Below are positions 25,964 to 35,613 of a DNA stretch of 64,000 bases, in pieces. The stretch lies in NCBI GenBank assembly GCA_030123565.1, contig CP126122.1, positions 3,486,800 through 3,550,799 of the forward strand, written 5' to 3'. This DNA is from Nitrospira sp. GTDB taxonomy: Bacteria; Nitrospirota; Nitrospiria; Nitrospirales; Nitrospiraceae. Each line of letters opens with the position of its first letter. The first letter of the stretch is position 1. Made by a program: the position numbers and the translations under genes. The notes beneath the pieces were generated by a model that had not been told where the DNA came from, searched no databases, and worked only from the letters and a program-made list of their open reading frames with translations.

Positions 25964-27784
25964 ATGACTCGTATCGTCGGCATCGATCTCGGCACCACGA
26001 ATTCTCTCATCGCCTATATGGATGGGAAGACCCCCACCGTCGTTCCCGGGCGAAACGGCCGCACCATGGTTCCATCCGTCGTCGCCATGACCGACAACGG
26101 GTTGATCGTGGGCGATGCCGCCAAGGAACACCTGGTACGAAACCCGGAGCGGACCATCTACTCGGTGAAACGTTTCATGGGAAAGGGCCTGGCCGACGTG
26201 CAGAGCGAAGTACCCTATTTCCCCTATGCCTTGTCCGAACAAGGTGGGGTGATCCGCCTCCGCATCGGCGACAAGACCTATTCCCCCCCACAGATCTCCG
26301 CCATGATCCTCAAGGAACTCAAGCAGCGGGCGGAATCATACCTGGGAGAAAGTATCACAAAAGCCGTCATCACGGTCCCGGCCTATTTCAACGATAGCCA
26401 GCGGCAGGCGACGAAGGATGCCGGCATGATCGCCGGCCTGGAAGTGCTCCGGATCATCAACGAACCAACCGCCGCGTCCCTGGCCTATGGCCTCCAGGAA
26501 CGGACCCAGGGGACGATCGCTGTGTATGACTTGGGTGGGGGCACCTTCGACATTTCCATCCTGAAGCTCAAGGACGGCATTTTTGAGGTCCTGGCGACGA
26601 ACGGCGATACCCACTTGGGTGGAGACGACTTGGACCGGGCAATCGTTGATGTGTGCCTGAAGGAAATCCACGAGCAATATGGCATCGATATCAACCTGCA
26701 TGCCGATGCCATGCAGAGCCTCCGCCTGGAGGCGGAACGGGCGAAGATTCGGCTGTCGGATGAACTGAAAACCAACATGACACTGGACCTCCCAGACGGG
26801 AGAGGCCAGTATCGGCGCGAGCTGACGCGCGATCAATTGGAAGGGCTGACCCTTCCCCTCATCGAACGGTCCCTCGGCCCTTGCCGCCTGTCGCTGAAGG
26901 ATGCGGGACTCACACCCACGAACATCGACGAAGTGGTGTTGGTCGGGGGTGCAACCAGAATGCCGCTGGTTCGCCGGCTGGTGGAAGCCCTCTTCGGAAA
27001 ACCTCCGCACTGCAACTTGAATCCCGATGAAGTCGTCGCCTTGGGCGCCGCTGTGCAGGCCGATATTCTCGCCGGCGGCACGACCGACATGCTGCTCCTC
27101 GACGTGACGCCCCTGTCGCTCGGCATCGAGACCATGGGCGGGGTCATGAGTTCGTTGATCCGCCGCAACACCACCATTCCGACCAGCGCTAAGGAGATGT
27201 TCACGACCTACGTGGACGGCCAAACCTCGGTGGACATTCACATCCTGCAGGGCGAGCGGGAACTGGTGAAGGACAACCGCAGCCTGGCGCGCTTCCAACT
27301 GAAGATGCCGCCGTTGCCGGCCGGCGTCCCCAGGATCGAAGTCAACTTCCTGATCGATGCCAACGGGATTTTGAACGTCTCCGCGCGGGATGTCCGGACA
27401 GGCGTCAGTCAGTCGGTGGCCGTGAAACCCTCCTACGGACTCTCGGACGATGAAGTGGAGCGGATGATCGGCGAGTCGTTCAAGTTTGCCGCGCAAGACT
27501 TCAAGGCCCGACAACTGATCGAAGCCCGCAACGAGGCTGAGGCCATCCTGAAGGCCACCGAGAAAGCCCTTGCGCAGGGAGGGCACTTGCTGGCGCCGGA
27601 CGAATTGACCGCCATCAAGTCTTCACTGGCGACATTGGACGGCGCCAGACTTTCCGACGATCACAAGGCCATCCGCAGCCGCATTCAAGACGTGGAAAAA
27701 GTCACGCATCACTTCGCCGAACTCTTGATGGACACGTCCTTGAAAGAAGCGCTCGAGAATAAAAAACTCTCAGAAATCGGGTGA
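25964..27784 (+). CDS. hscA: Fe-S assembly Hsp70 chaperone HscA
   Basis: The protein has 606 residues. The nucleotide-binding domain has VGIDLGTTNSLIA, VYDLGGGTFDISIL and VLVGGATRMPLVRRLVE. The substrate-binding domain has LLLDVTPLSLGIETMGG, as in HscA. It is slightly shorter than E. coli HscA (616). It uses ATP to release clusters from IscU through its LPPVK motif, together with HscB. Confidence 0.95.
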   Translation: MTRIVGIDLGTTNSLIAYMDGKTPTVVPGRNGRTMVPSVVAMTDNGLIVGDAAKEHLVRNPERTIYSVKRFMGKGLADVQSEVPYFPYALSEQGGVIRLRIGDKTYSPPQISAMILKELKQRAESYLGESITKAVITVPAYFNDSQRQATKDAGMIAGLEVLRIINEPTAASLAYGLQERTQGTIAVYDLGGGTFDISILKLKDGIFEVLATNGDTHLGGDDLDRAIVDVCLKEIHEQYGIDINLHADAMQSLRLEAERAKIRLSDELKTNMTLDLPDGRGQYRRELTRDQLEGLTLPLIERSLGPCRLSLKDAGLTPTNIDEVVLVGGATRMPLVRRLVEALFGKPPHCNLNPDEVVALGAAVQADILAGGTTDMLLLDVTPLSLGIETMGGVMSSLIRRNTTIPTSAKEMFTTYVDGQTSVDIHILQGERELVKDNRSLARFQLKMPPLPAGVPRIEVNFLIDANGILNVSARDVRTGVSQSVAVKPSYGLSDDEVERMIGESFKFAAQDFKARQLIEARNEAEAILKATEKALAQGGHLLAPDELTAIKSSLATLDGARLSDDHKAIRSRIQDVEKVTHHFAELLMDTSLKEALENKKLSEIG

Positions 27785-27850
27785 AGCGTTCGTCGTTCGT
27801 ACCTCGCAGACAACGAGATGCGGACGACGAAATACTAGAAGGAGCCGGGG

Positions 27851-28063
27851 ATGGATTTGAAGTGGAACGACGCCGAAGAGATCGCGATCCGCTTGGTTGA
27901 AACCCACCCGACCACCGATCCCCTGACCGTCCGGTTCACGGACATGCACTCCTGGATCGTCGCCCTCCCGGAATTCAAAGACGACCCCCAAAAGTCGAAC
28001 GAGAAAATCCTCGAATCCATCCAAATGGCCTGGCACGAAGAGTATCAGGATTCACAGTCCTGA
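27851..28063 (+). CDS. iscX: IscX (YfhJ) Fe-S assembly regulator
   Basis: This 70-residue acidic protein has the IscX signature: MDLKWNDAEEIAIRL, PLTVRFTDMHSWIVALPEF and an acidic KILESIQMAWHEEY end. In E. coli it binds iron and IscS and tunes assembly. It is the last gene of the operon, with AAGGAG before the ATG. Its presence completes a proteobacterial-style isc set. Confidence 0.92.
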   Translation: MDLKWNDAEEIAIRLVETHPTTDPLTVRFTDMHSWIVALPEFKDDPQKSNEKILESIQMAWHEEYQDSQS

Positions 28064-28190
28064 TCGATGACTCGCGCCCTCTTCGCGCAATAGATTGCCT
28101 GCAGGCTGACGCCGAGGAATTTTCTGCATCCTGATTGAGAGATGCCGTCAGGGCCTGGTGCCGCAAGGGGCGAACCAGTCTGTCGTCCTG

Positions 28191-30584
28191 CTAGGGCTCG
28201 ACTGGGGCAGGTGAAGTGCTTTCAGGAATCTGATCGAGCTTATAAAAGTCGGTGGGGTCGATCTTGGATCCGGCCCTCATGGTCGGTTCCGTGCCCTTGG
28301 TAAAGAGTTCGACGGTTCCCTGCTGTTCATCCTGGTCCGTCAGGAGGGCGGTCGTGGGATCGACTTTCACGAACATGACCCCGTCTGGAATTTCAAAGGG
28401 CACCACCGGCAGCTGTTTGAGCGCCTCTTTCATGAACGCGATCCAGATCGGCAAGGCCGCATGCGCGCCCGATTCGGTTTCACCCAGGGGCCGCCGGTCG
28501 TCGAATCCCACCCAGGCCCCGGCAGCAAGGTTCGGCGTCGAGCCGATGAACCAGGCATCGGTAAAATCGTTGGTGGTCCCGGTTTTCCCGGCTACGGGCC
28601 GGTCGATGACGGCCTTGGCCGCCACACCGGTGCCCCGTTGCACCACATCTTCCATCATGTTCGTAATCAGGTAGGCTGTCTCGCGTGACACCACCTGCCG
28701 CGGCTGGATGACAGCTTGATCCAAAGTGCGGCCTCCGCTGTCTTGCACACTCGCCACCGCATAGGGCTCGACACGCAGACCCTGGTTGGCAAACACGCCA
28801 TAGACCGACACCAGTTCCATCAGCCCCACACTGGACGAGCCCAACGCCAGCGAAAGATCTGCCGCCAACGGACTCACGATCCCGACCGTCCGCGCAAAAT
28901 CGATCACATTCCGAATCCCCACCTTGTCCAGCAGCCGGACCGTGGCAAGGTTGTGGGAATGGATCAGGGCTTCCCTCAAGCTTACGATGCCGTGGAACCG
29001 CTTGCCGTAGTTTTCAGGTTTCCAGGTCTTATCCTCCTCTTCCTGCTCGTATACGACCGGCGCATCCAACACGACGGTGGCAGGACTCATGCCTTGATTC
29101 ATCGCGGTCGCATAAATGATCGGCTTGAATGCCGACCCAGGCTGGCGGCGTGCGAGCACGGTACGATTGTATTCACTGCGCGTGAAATCATACCCGCCGA
29201 CCATGGCGCGAATGGCTCCGGTCTTGGGGTCGATGGCGATGAGGGCGCCTTCGGCGACCGGCGTCTGCTCCAACCGCAGGTGTACGGTCTCCTTCTCCAG
29301 CTTCTTGACCCCCACCTCAATGACGTCGCCCGGCGCCAGAAGCTGCTTCAGATTCTTGACCTGCACGACATCCTTGGTGGGGTCCTTGCCTTTCAACCGT
29401 TTGGACGCCCAGGCCATGTCGTCGAACGCGAGCCGCCCCGTGCTGCCTCCGATTTGAACCAGCACGTGATCCTTGGCGATCTTCGTCACGACCCCTTCCA
29501 TCATGTCCCCCTCGGCCAACTTCACGGAGGGATCGGGCGCCGGCACCTCCAAGGTCGCGAGGTCCACGGTGCGGACCGGTCCGCGCCAGCCCTGACGCTT
29601 GTCCAGTTCCCGCAAACCGTTGAAGACGGCCGCCTCCGCCGCCTTCTGCATGTCGGCATTCAGCGTGGTAAACACTTCCAGGCCGCCCTTGTACACCATC
29701 GTTTCGCCGAATTTCGCCACCAACAGCTGGCGGATATATTCCACGAAATAGGGTCCCAGATGCTCGCTGCCCGGGCGGCGGAAGTTCAACTTTTCAGCGA
29801 CCGCCTGCTCGCGCTCAGCCCGACTGATGAACCCCGCCTCTTCCATCCGTCCCAACACATGCTCCTGCCGCTTCTTTGCCCGGTCGTAGGCTTTGAACGG
29901 CGAATAGTGACTCGGCGATTTGGGGAGGCCGGCGAGGAACGCCGCTTCAGCCAGCGTCAACTTCGATAGCTCCTTGCCGAAATAGGTCTGAGCGGCCGCC
30001 GCCACACCATAAGCGCCCTGGCCGAAATAAATCTGGTTCAAATACATTTCCAGGATCTGTTCCTTCGTCAGCACCAATTCCATCTTGTAGGCCAGAATCA
30101 GTTCACGGAGTTTGCGATCGAAGGTCCGCTCCGTCGAGAGAAACAGGGAACGAGCCAGTTGCTGGGTGATCGTGCTCGCGCCTTCGACCTTCCTGCCTCC
30201 ATGACGGATATTGGTCCAGGCCGCCCGGAGAATCCCGACGATGTCCAATCCCGGATGTTCGAAAAACCTGGCATCTTCGGTCGCGATCACGGCCTGGGTG
30301 AGACTCTTGGGGATCTCCGGCAGGGGCTTGAGGAAGCGCCGCTCGATGAAAAATTGCCCGATCACCTGGCGATCATCGGAATAGACCCGCGTCACCAGAC
30401 TCGGCTGATAGTTCTGCAAGGGTTCCAGCGACGGAAGGTCTTGGGAAAAGTACCAGAGGATCCCGACCGCACCGCCGCCGCCCAGCACGACGGCCAGTAA
30501 CATCACGATCAGGACGATCCGCCACCAGCGCCAGCGACGACGAGGCTTCTCCGGCTTATCGAGTAAATGATCGAGTTCGGGCAT
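28191..30584 (-). CDS. mrcA: Class A penicillin-binding protein (PBP1A-like)
   Basis: The protein has 797 residues. One N-terminal membrane helix (WWRIVLIVMLLAVVLGGGG) is followed by a GT51 glycosyltransferase domain with EDARFFEHPGLD and GASTITQQLARSL, an OB-like insert (about 345-440), and a transpeptidase domain with SAFK (active serine), SHN and KTGT. It polymerises and cross-links peptidoglycan in the periplasm. It is convergent with the isc operon across a 127-base gap with no clear terminator. Confidence 0.93.
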   Translation of the reverse strand: MPELDHLLDKPEKPRRRWRWWRIVLIVMLLAVVLGGGGAVGILWYFSQDLPSLEPLQNYQPSLVTRVYSDDRQVIGQFFIERRFLKPLPEIPKSLTQAVIATEDARFFEHPGLDIVGILRAAWTNIRHGGRKVEGASTITQQLARSLFLSTERTFDRKLRELILAYKMELVLTKEQILEMYLNQIYFGQGAYGVAAAAQTYFGKELSKLTLAEAAFLAGLPKSPSHYSPFKAYDRAKKRQEHVLGRMEEAGFISRAEREQAVAEKLNFRRPGSEHLGPYFVEYIRQLLVAKFGETMVYKGGLEVFTTLNADMQKAAEAAVFNGLRELDKRQGWRGPVRTVDLATLEVPAPDPSVKLAEGDMMEGVVTKIAKDHVLVQIGGSTGRLAFDDMAWASKRLKGKDPTKDVVQVKNLKQLLAPGDVIEVGVKKLEKETVHLRLEQTPVAEGALIAIDPKTGAIRAMVGGYDFTRSEYNRTVLARRQPGSAFKPIIYATAMNQGMSPATVVLDAPVVYEQEEEDKTWKPENYGKRFHGIVSLREALIHSHNLATVRLLDKVGIRNVIDFARTVGIVSPLAADLSLALGSSSVGLMELVSVYGVFANQGLRVEPYAVASVQDSGGRTLDQAVIQPRQVVSRETAYLITNMMEDVVQRGTGVAAKAVIDRPVAGKTGTTNDFTDAWFIGSTPNLAAGAWVGFDDRRPLGETESGAHAALPIWIAFMKEALKQLPVVPFEIPDGVMFVKVDPTTALLTDQDEQQGTVELFTKGTEPTMRAGSKIDPTDFYKLDQIPESTSPAPVEP

Positions 30585-30712
30585 GAAGTTGGGTGAATGC
30601 GAGGAAAGGGGTCAACCTGCTACGAACACACCATACAATGCACATCCGATAAACTCAAGCAAGGTTCCGAATCATCAACCGGTGAGGCCTGTGACGAGAA
30701 TTCGGCAGCACC

Positions 30713-30742
30713 TTGTAGGAATGTGCTCGAATCGAGTATACT
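30713..30742 (+). promoter_or_regulatory. Sigma-70-type promoter of typA
   Basis: TTGTAG (30713-30718) and TATACT (30737-30742) are separated by 18 bases, placing the transcription start near 30749, about 60 bases before the typA ATG. Confidence 0.5.
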
Positions 30743-30751
30743 TCGTTGGTT

Positions 30752-30783
30752 AAGACGCCTTCATATGAAGGCGTCTTTTTTTT
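30752..30783 (+). terminator. Terminator-like perfect hairpin in the typA leader
   Basis: AAGACGCCTTCAT (30752-30764) is followed at once by its exact complement (30765-30777), and eight T residues run from 30776. This is a textbook intrinsic terminator, yet it starts only a few bases after the predicted start of the typA transcript. It may act as a 5' attenuator or stabiliser, or end a tiny RNA. Confidence 0.65.
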
Positions 30784-30807
30784 GGCACTCTCACGGCACT
30801 GGAGACT

Positions 30808-32694
30808 ATGAACACCTCAGCGACCTCATCCACGGCATCCCACGGTCTGCACGCGCCGCAAGGGCGGCGGACCGACATTCGCAACATCGCCATCATCGCG
30901 CACGTCGACCACGGGAAAACGACCCTCGTCGACGCCCTGCTGCGACAAACCCACGTCCATCGCAAGATCGACGACATGGGCGAGCGCATCATGGACTCGA
31001 TGGATCAGGAACGCGAGCGCGGCATTACGATCCGAGCCAAGAATGCCAGCGTCACCTATAAGGGCGTGAAGATCAACATCGTCGATACGCCGGGCCACGC
31101 CGATTTCGGCGGCGAAGTGGAACGCACGCTCCGCATGGTGGACGGCGTGCTGATTCTCGTCGATGCCAAGGAAGGCCCGATGCCGCAGACCACGTTCGTC
31201 CTGCGGAAAGCGCTGGCCCTCGGGCACAAGGCCATCGTGGTCATCAACAAGATCGACCGGCCCGACGCCGTCATCGACGATGTCGTGAACCGCACCTTCG
31301 ATCTCTTCGTGCATTTGGGCGCGACCGACGAGCAACTGGATTTCCCGATCGTGTATACCGCCGCGATCAAAGGCACCGCCACACTGGACCTGAAGCAACC
31401 AGGGACTGAAATTTCGCCGCTGCTGGAGACCATCCTTGAAAAAATCCCTGCTCCGGCCGTGAATCCCGATGCCCCGCTCCAACTGCTCGTACTGGCCCTC
31501 GCCCAGGACTCCTATAAAGGAAAGATGGGGATCGGCAAAATTCAATCGGGCTCCCTCGCTCGGCGTCAAAACGTCGTGACCATCACCAAGGACGGGGGCC
31601 AAGTGCCGGGCAAGATCTCCGATCTCGGAGTGTTTTCGGGGCTTGAGCGTACCGATGTGGAACAGGCCGAAGCAGGCGAAATCGTGGCCCTCGCCGGCCT
31701 GGAAGAGGTGAACATCGGCGACACCATCGCCGATCCGACGAATCCCGTCGCCCTCCCACGCGTCACGATCGACGAACCGACCGTGCAGATGACCTTCTCC
31801 GTGAACAACAGCCCCTTCGCCGGGCGTGAGGGAAAGTACCTCACATCGCGCCACCTCCGTGAGCGGCTGTTCAAAGAACTGGAAACCAACGTATCGCTGC
31901 GCGTGCAGGAAACCGACAGCGCCGACCGCTTCCTGGTGGCCGGTCGCGGCGAACTGCATCTCGGCGTACTCATCGAACAGATGCGCCGTGAGGGGTATGA
32001 ACTGCAGATCTCGCAACCGGAGGTGATTCTGCACCGAGAGGGCGATCAGGTCACGGAACCCTATGAAGAATTGACCATCCAGGTCCCCTCTGAATATCAG
32101 GGGCCTGTGATCGAGGAGATCGGAAAGCGGCGCGGTGAACTCCGGCACATGAAGTTGGTGCATGCCGAGGGAGCGGCGAGCGAGATGCACATCGAATATC
32201 ACATCCCGACACGCGGTATCATCGGCTTGAAAAACATCCTGCTGGCCAAGACACGCGGCACCATCATCATGCACCACGTGTTTTCCGGCTATGCCCCGGC
32301 CGACGAAAAGGCTCTCCTCGTGGCGCCCCATGGCTCCCTGGTGGCCTTCGAAGCAGGGTCCAGCACGGCCTACGCGCTCTTCATGACTCAGGAACGAGGC
32401 GAACTGTTCATCGGCCCGGCAGTCGAAGTCTACCAGGGAATGGTTGTCGGCCAGAACAGCCGCGACGAGGACCTGGACGTGAATGTGTGCAAGCAGAAGC
32501 AATTGAGCAACATGCGCGCAGCCGGCTCAGATGAGGCGTTGGTCCTGACGCCGCCGCGGGAAATGACGCTGGAATTCGCCATGGAATACATCGGCCAGGA
32601 CGAACTGGTCGAGGTGACGCCGAAGAACCTCCGCCTTCGCAAGCGGCTCCTGAATCCGGAGGACCGCCGGAAGGCGAAGAAAAGCGCCAAGTAA
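30808..32694 (+). CDS. typA: Ribosome-associated GTPase TypA/BipA
   Basis: The protein has 628 residues. The N-terminal GTPase domain has AHVDHGKTT (P-loop), [13 protein letters not shown] and NKIDRPDA. Domains resembling EF-G II, III and V follow, then the TypA-specific C-terminal domain (about 490-610). It binds the ribosome and assists 50S assembly, especially at low temperature or under stress. The start at 30808 has GGAG four bases upstream; a 34-residue polar N-terminal extension precedes the GTPase domain compared with E. coli. Confidence 0.95.
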   Translation: MNTSATSSTASHGLHAPQGRRTDIRNIAIIAHVDHGKTTLVDALLRQTHVHRKIDDMGERIMDSMDQERERGITIRAKNASVTYKGVKINIVDTPGHADFGGEVERTLRMVDGVLILVDAKEGPMPQTTFVLRKALALGHKAIVVINKIDRPDAVIDDVVNRTFDLFVHLGATDEQLDFPIVYTAAIKGTATLDLKQPGTEISPLLETILEKIPAPAVNPDAPLQLLVLALAQDSYKGKMGIGKIQSGSLARRQNVVTITKDGGQVPGKISDLGVFSGLERTDVEQAEAGEIVALAGLEEVNIGDTIADPTNPVALPRVTIDEPTVQMTFSVNNSPFAGREGKYLTSRHLRERLFKELETNVSLRVQETDSADRFLVAGRGELHLGVLIEQMRREGYELQISQPEVILHREGDQVTEPYEELTIQVPSEYQGPVIEEIGKRRGELRHMKLVHAEGAASEMHIEYHIPTRGIIGLKNILLAKTRGTIIMHHVFSGYAPADEKALLVAPHGSLVAFEAGSSTAYALFMTQERGELFIGPAVEVYQGMVVGQNSRDEDLDVNVCKQKQLSNMRAAGSDEALVLTPPREMTLEFAMEYIGQDELVEVTPKNLRLRKRLLNPEDRRKAKKSAK

Positions 32695-32730
32695 CCCCGG
32701 CAAGCGTTCACGGCCTGCCATTCGGCCTGC

Positions 32731-33486
32731 ATGAAGATTCGGAAAAAAACCCCGAAGCCTGCGCCCGCGAAGCCGCCGCTCTATCTGATCGGTTATCGAG
32801 ACTCAGCCCCGTCCATCGACGAACTGAAGATCTGGTACGACCTCAACTACGGGGGCCCGCTCACCTATGGTGCCCCTGAAGCCGGACAGCGCGTGAGCGT
32901 CACCCACGGCCCCTGGCATGCATGGTTGTTGACAAGCCTCCCAGAAGCCGACGCCGCAGAATGGCACTGCATCCTGTCCTGGGATCATCGCGCGCTCAGC
33001 ACCGTCTCGCCTGCCTCCGCCATGCCCGGCACAATCGCAGACACGGTGCTCGTCGCCGCCCGGCTTGCCCGCGGCCTGACCCTGCTCACGCAGGGCACGG
33101 CCTTCGATGTCGCTTGCCACGAGTACTTGAATCCCTCCGATTGGAACGATCGGCCATTGAATGTCTTTCAGGTCCGCGACCATGTCACGGTCCAACACCA
33201 TGAGACAGATGATTTAACCGCCGATTGGTTTTACACGTTGGGGCTGAGCAAGTTCGGACTGGACGAATTGGAGGTGATCCAGCCGCGAGGGCTTCCGGAA
33301 ATCGACACCATCACCCTCCTCATATCCGCAACCGACAGGGTCTTGCAAGGAGGCACCAATCAAAAAATCGGAACTTCCTTAGACTTGCTCAGCCTCGCTC
33401 AAACGATTCGCTTCACCAGACATCGCACTGCCGCACCGGCCGGTCGCATGGTGGCATTCCGACAAATCACCACCGAGCCCTCCTGA
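32731..33486 (+). CDS. Conserved hypothetical protein
   Basis: The protein has 251 residues and a basic N-terminus (KIRKKTPKPAPAKPP). It has no signal peptide, membrane segment or recognised catalytic motif. The body mixes strands and helices (RVSVTHGPWHAWLL, ADTVLVAARLARGLTLLTQG, WFYTLGLSKFGLDELEVIQ). The central ARGLTLLTQGTAFDVAC and the LGLSKFGLDELE motif recall DUF4261-type proteins, but this is a weak resemblance. It lies 36 bases after typA on the same strand and may be co-transcribed. Confidence 0.65.
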   Translation: MKIRKKTPKPAPAKPPLYLIGYRDSAPSIDELKIWYDLNYGGPLTYGAPEAGQRVSVTHGPWHAWLLTSLPEADAAEWHCILSWDHRALSTVSPASAMPGTIADTVLVAARLARGLTLLTQGTAFDVACHEYLNPSDWNDRPLNVFQVRDHVTVQHHETDDLTADWFYTLGLSKFGLDELEVIQPRGLPEIDTITLLISATDRVLQGGTNQKIGTSLDLLSLAQTIRFTRHRTAAPAGRMVAFRQITTEPS

Positions 33487-33572
33487 CCAGCACAAGTTCA
33501 TAGGCCACGAAATACTGCAATATATCAATTCGTTGCGCCCTCACATCCGCTTCCCTAGGTCTTCTGGTCCCG

Positions 33573-33601
33573 TTGACAAGGTTTTTCCAGGCGTGATACC
33601 A
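33573..33601 (+). promoter_or_regulatory. Probable promoter of the peroxiredoxin gene
   Basis: A consensus TTGACA is at 33573-33578. About 16 bases later a TGATAC/GATACC segment (33594-33600) can serve as a weak -10. It lies about 50 bases before the ATG. Confidence 0.4.
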
Positions 33602-33648
33602 CAAAACAGTTTTGCGAAGTCGTGTGGATCTAACCGAGGAGGATCGCG

Positions 33649-34119
33649 ATGAGTGATGTAGCTGCAGAAATTAAGGTCGGCGATACAGCGCCGGATTTCA
33701 CATTAAAGGATCAGGACCAGAAAGACGTCAAGCTGAGTGACTATAAGGGGAAGAAGAATGTCGTGCTGGCGTTCTATCCCCTCGACTGGAGCCCGGTCTG
33801 CCAAGGTGAAAACAAGTGTCTGACGGACGACTTTCCCAAGTTTCAAGGGGCCAACGCCGAACTGTTCGGCATCAGCTGCGACAGCTTCTTCTCCCACAAG
33901 GCCTGGGCGGATTCGCTGGACCTCAAACATCGCCTGCTCTCGGACTTCAACCGTGAAGTCGTCAAGAAGTACGGGCTGTATTTCGAGCCGCTGAACTGCG
34001 GCAAGCGCGCGACGGTGATCGTGGACAAGAACGGCAAGGTCGCCTACGTGAAGGTCCAGGAAATCAAGGTGGCGCGGGAAGATAAAGAAATTCTCGCAGC
34101 CCTGGCGAAGCTGAGCTAA
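33649..34119 (+). CDS. Peroxiredoxin (AhpC/TSA family)
   Basis: The protein has 156 residues and an AGGAGG site. It has the thioredoxin-like fold, APDFTLKD, and the peroxidatic cysteine C51 in [12 protein letters not shown], where the usual threonine is serine. A second cysteine, C57, is six residues on, and another is in [11 protein letters not shown], whose arginine fits the active-site Arg. It reduces hydrogen peroxide and organic peroxides in the cytoplasm. A thioredoxin-like gene lies 75 bases downstream and may be its reductant, which is inference. Confidence 0.9.
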   Translation: MSDVAAEIKVGDTAPDFTLKDQDQKDVKLSDYKGKKNVVLAFYPLDWSPVCQGENKCLTDDFPKFQGANAELFGISCDSFFSHKAWADSLDLKHRLLSDFNREVVKKYGLYFEPLNCGKRATVIVDKNGKVAYVKVQEIKVAREDKEILAALAKLS

Positions 34120-34194
34120 GAGGCAGGACCGAGGACTGAGCGCGGGCGTCACCGATGCCCGCCCTCAGTCCTCACCCTTTGTCGAGGACACACG

Positions 34195-34527
34195 ATGAGC
34201 GGCACGGTTCAAGACGTTCGGGACGACAATTATAAAGAGTTCACCCACAGCGACGGGGCCGTCGTGGCCTACGGCCTGGCCACCTGCGAGCCCTGCAAAC
34301 AGTACGATCCGATCCTCGAAGAAACCGCCGCCAAGTTCCCGGCCATCAAGATCGGCAAGGCCAAGATGCATGTCCCAGGCCGATGCCGCGAGATCAAGAA
34401 AGCACACACGTTCGAGACCTACCCCACCACGCACTTTTTCTCACGGGGCAAACTGCTCCTGACCCGCGAAGGCGTGGTCGAACCGGCCGAACTGGCCTCA
34501 TTGATCTCAGACCATCTCCTGAAATAA
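34195..34527 (+). CDS. Thioredoxin-like protein
   Basis: The protein has 110 residues and no signal peptide. It carries a CEPC redox motif in YGLATCEPCKQYDPIL in place of the canonical CGPC, and a cis-proline segment TYPTTHFF. It follows a peroxiredoxin gene by 75 bases, so it may recycle that enzyme in the cytoplasm. The CEPC motif should shift its redox potential relative to thioredoxin 1. Confidence 0.85.
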   Translation: MSGTVQDVRDDNYKEFTHSDGAVVAYGLATCEPCKQYDPILEETAAKFPAIKIGKAKMHVPGRCREIKKAHTFETYPTTHFFSRGKLLLTREGVVEPAELASLISDHLLK

Positions 34528-34737
34528 CTCACCGGTCCTCTGGACACCGCCTGTCGACCGGTGATCTCTCGGCCGTTCCAAAGGGACCTTCGCATCGTCC
34601 GGCAATGCATCGCGTGAAGTGTGCTGCGACACGAAGACCGTTCCAGAACAACACCTCGACGTTCAGACGGGATACAATACATTCAAGCAGGCGGCATATG
34701 TTGATTACTCCCGACAGGCACAGGACACCGACGCTGT

Positions 34738-35613
34738 ATGATGCATAGAGGTTCATTCTTTCGTCTTGCCGTCGTCTTACTCTGCTGCCTCCTCTCGGCG
34801 AGACAGGGGGAAGCGAATGGTCCCTCCCCGAGCCGCTCGGATTCCGCTGCGCACAACCGATTCGATTCCAGCCGCCCCGACAACTTCGTTATCCAAACCG
34901 GCACCAGCAACGATCCGCCGATGGTGCTCATTCCTGCCGGGGAGTTCGCCATGGGCAGCGACCGCGGCCAAGCGGATGAACAGCCGGTCCATCGCGTATC
35001 ACTCGATGCGTTCCATCTCGATGTGTACGAAGTCACCGTCTCCCGCTATGCCGAGTTTCTGGCCTCACAGAGGGCGGACCCACCATTCAAGTGGAATGAG
35101 GCCACGACAGGCTCTCAGGGCAACAAGCCGGTGACCGGCGTCGATTGGTATGATGCGCGCGACTACTGCAGGTGGGTGGGGAAACGGCTCCCGACGGAGG
35201 CGGAATGGGAAATGGCCGCGCGCGGGACTGAAGGACGGCTCTACCCCTGGGGCAACGAACACCCGACCAAAGCCCACGCCAACGCCGGCCAAACCAAATG
35301 GCGCGGGTACGACACCTTGACGAATGTCGGCCGGTATGGACCGGGAAAGAGTCCAAACGGCCTCTATGACCTGGCCGGAAATCTCTGGGAATGGGTCGCC
35401 GACTGGTACGATCCGACCTACTATCAATACAGTCCCAGGGAGAATCCTACCGGTCCATCGGCTGGTCCGCTCAGGGTCCTACGCGGCGGCGCCTGGAATA
35501 ACGACTCCCAGTCCATCCGATCGGCCAATCGGGCCGGTTATGCTCCTAAAGCGCGCCGGAATGATGTCGGATTTCGATGTGCGATGGATGCAAAGGAGCC
35601 GAGCCGGCGCTAA
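34738..35613 (+). CDS. Formylglycine-generating-enzyme-family (SUMF1) secreted protein
   Basis: The protein has 291 residues with a signal peptide (FFRLAVVLLCCLLSA). The domain shows MVLIPAGEFAMGSD, VYEVTVSRYAEFL, the RLPTEAEWEMAARG motif, YPWGNE, YDLAGNLWEWVADWY and the end RNDVGFRC. This is the formylglycine-generating-enzyme-like fold. Catalytic FGEs use a Cys pair near the C-terminus, which I do not see here; only single cysteines appear. It may therefore be a non-catalytic periplasmic binding member. Its last 68 bases overlap the 3' end of the convergent ZorB-like gene. Confidence 0.85.
   Translation: MMHRGSFFRLAVVLLCCLLSARQGEANGPSPSRSDSAAHNRFDSSRPDNFVIQTGTSNDPPMVLIPAGEFAMGSDRGQADEQPVHRVSLDAFHLDVYEVTVSRYAEFLASQRADPPFKWNEATTGSQGNKPVTGVDWYDARDYCRWVGKRLPTEAEWEMAARGTEGRLYPWGNEHPTKAHANAGQTKWRGYDTLTNVGRYGPGKSPNGLYDLAGNLWEWVADWYDPTYYQYSPRENPTGPSAGPLRVLRGGAWNNDSQSIRSANRAGYAPKARRNDVGFRCAMDAKEPSRR

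Noticed and set aside
26336..27586. Minus-strand open frame of 416 codons
   Set aside because: It is the shadow of hscA.
30826..32502. Minus-strand open frame of 558 codons
   Set aside because: It is the shadow of typA.
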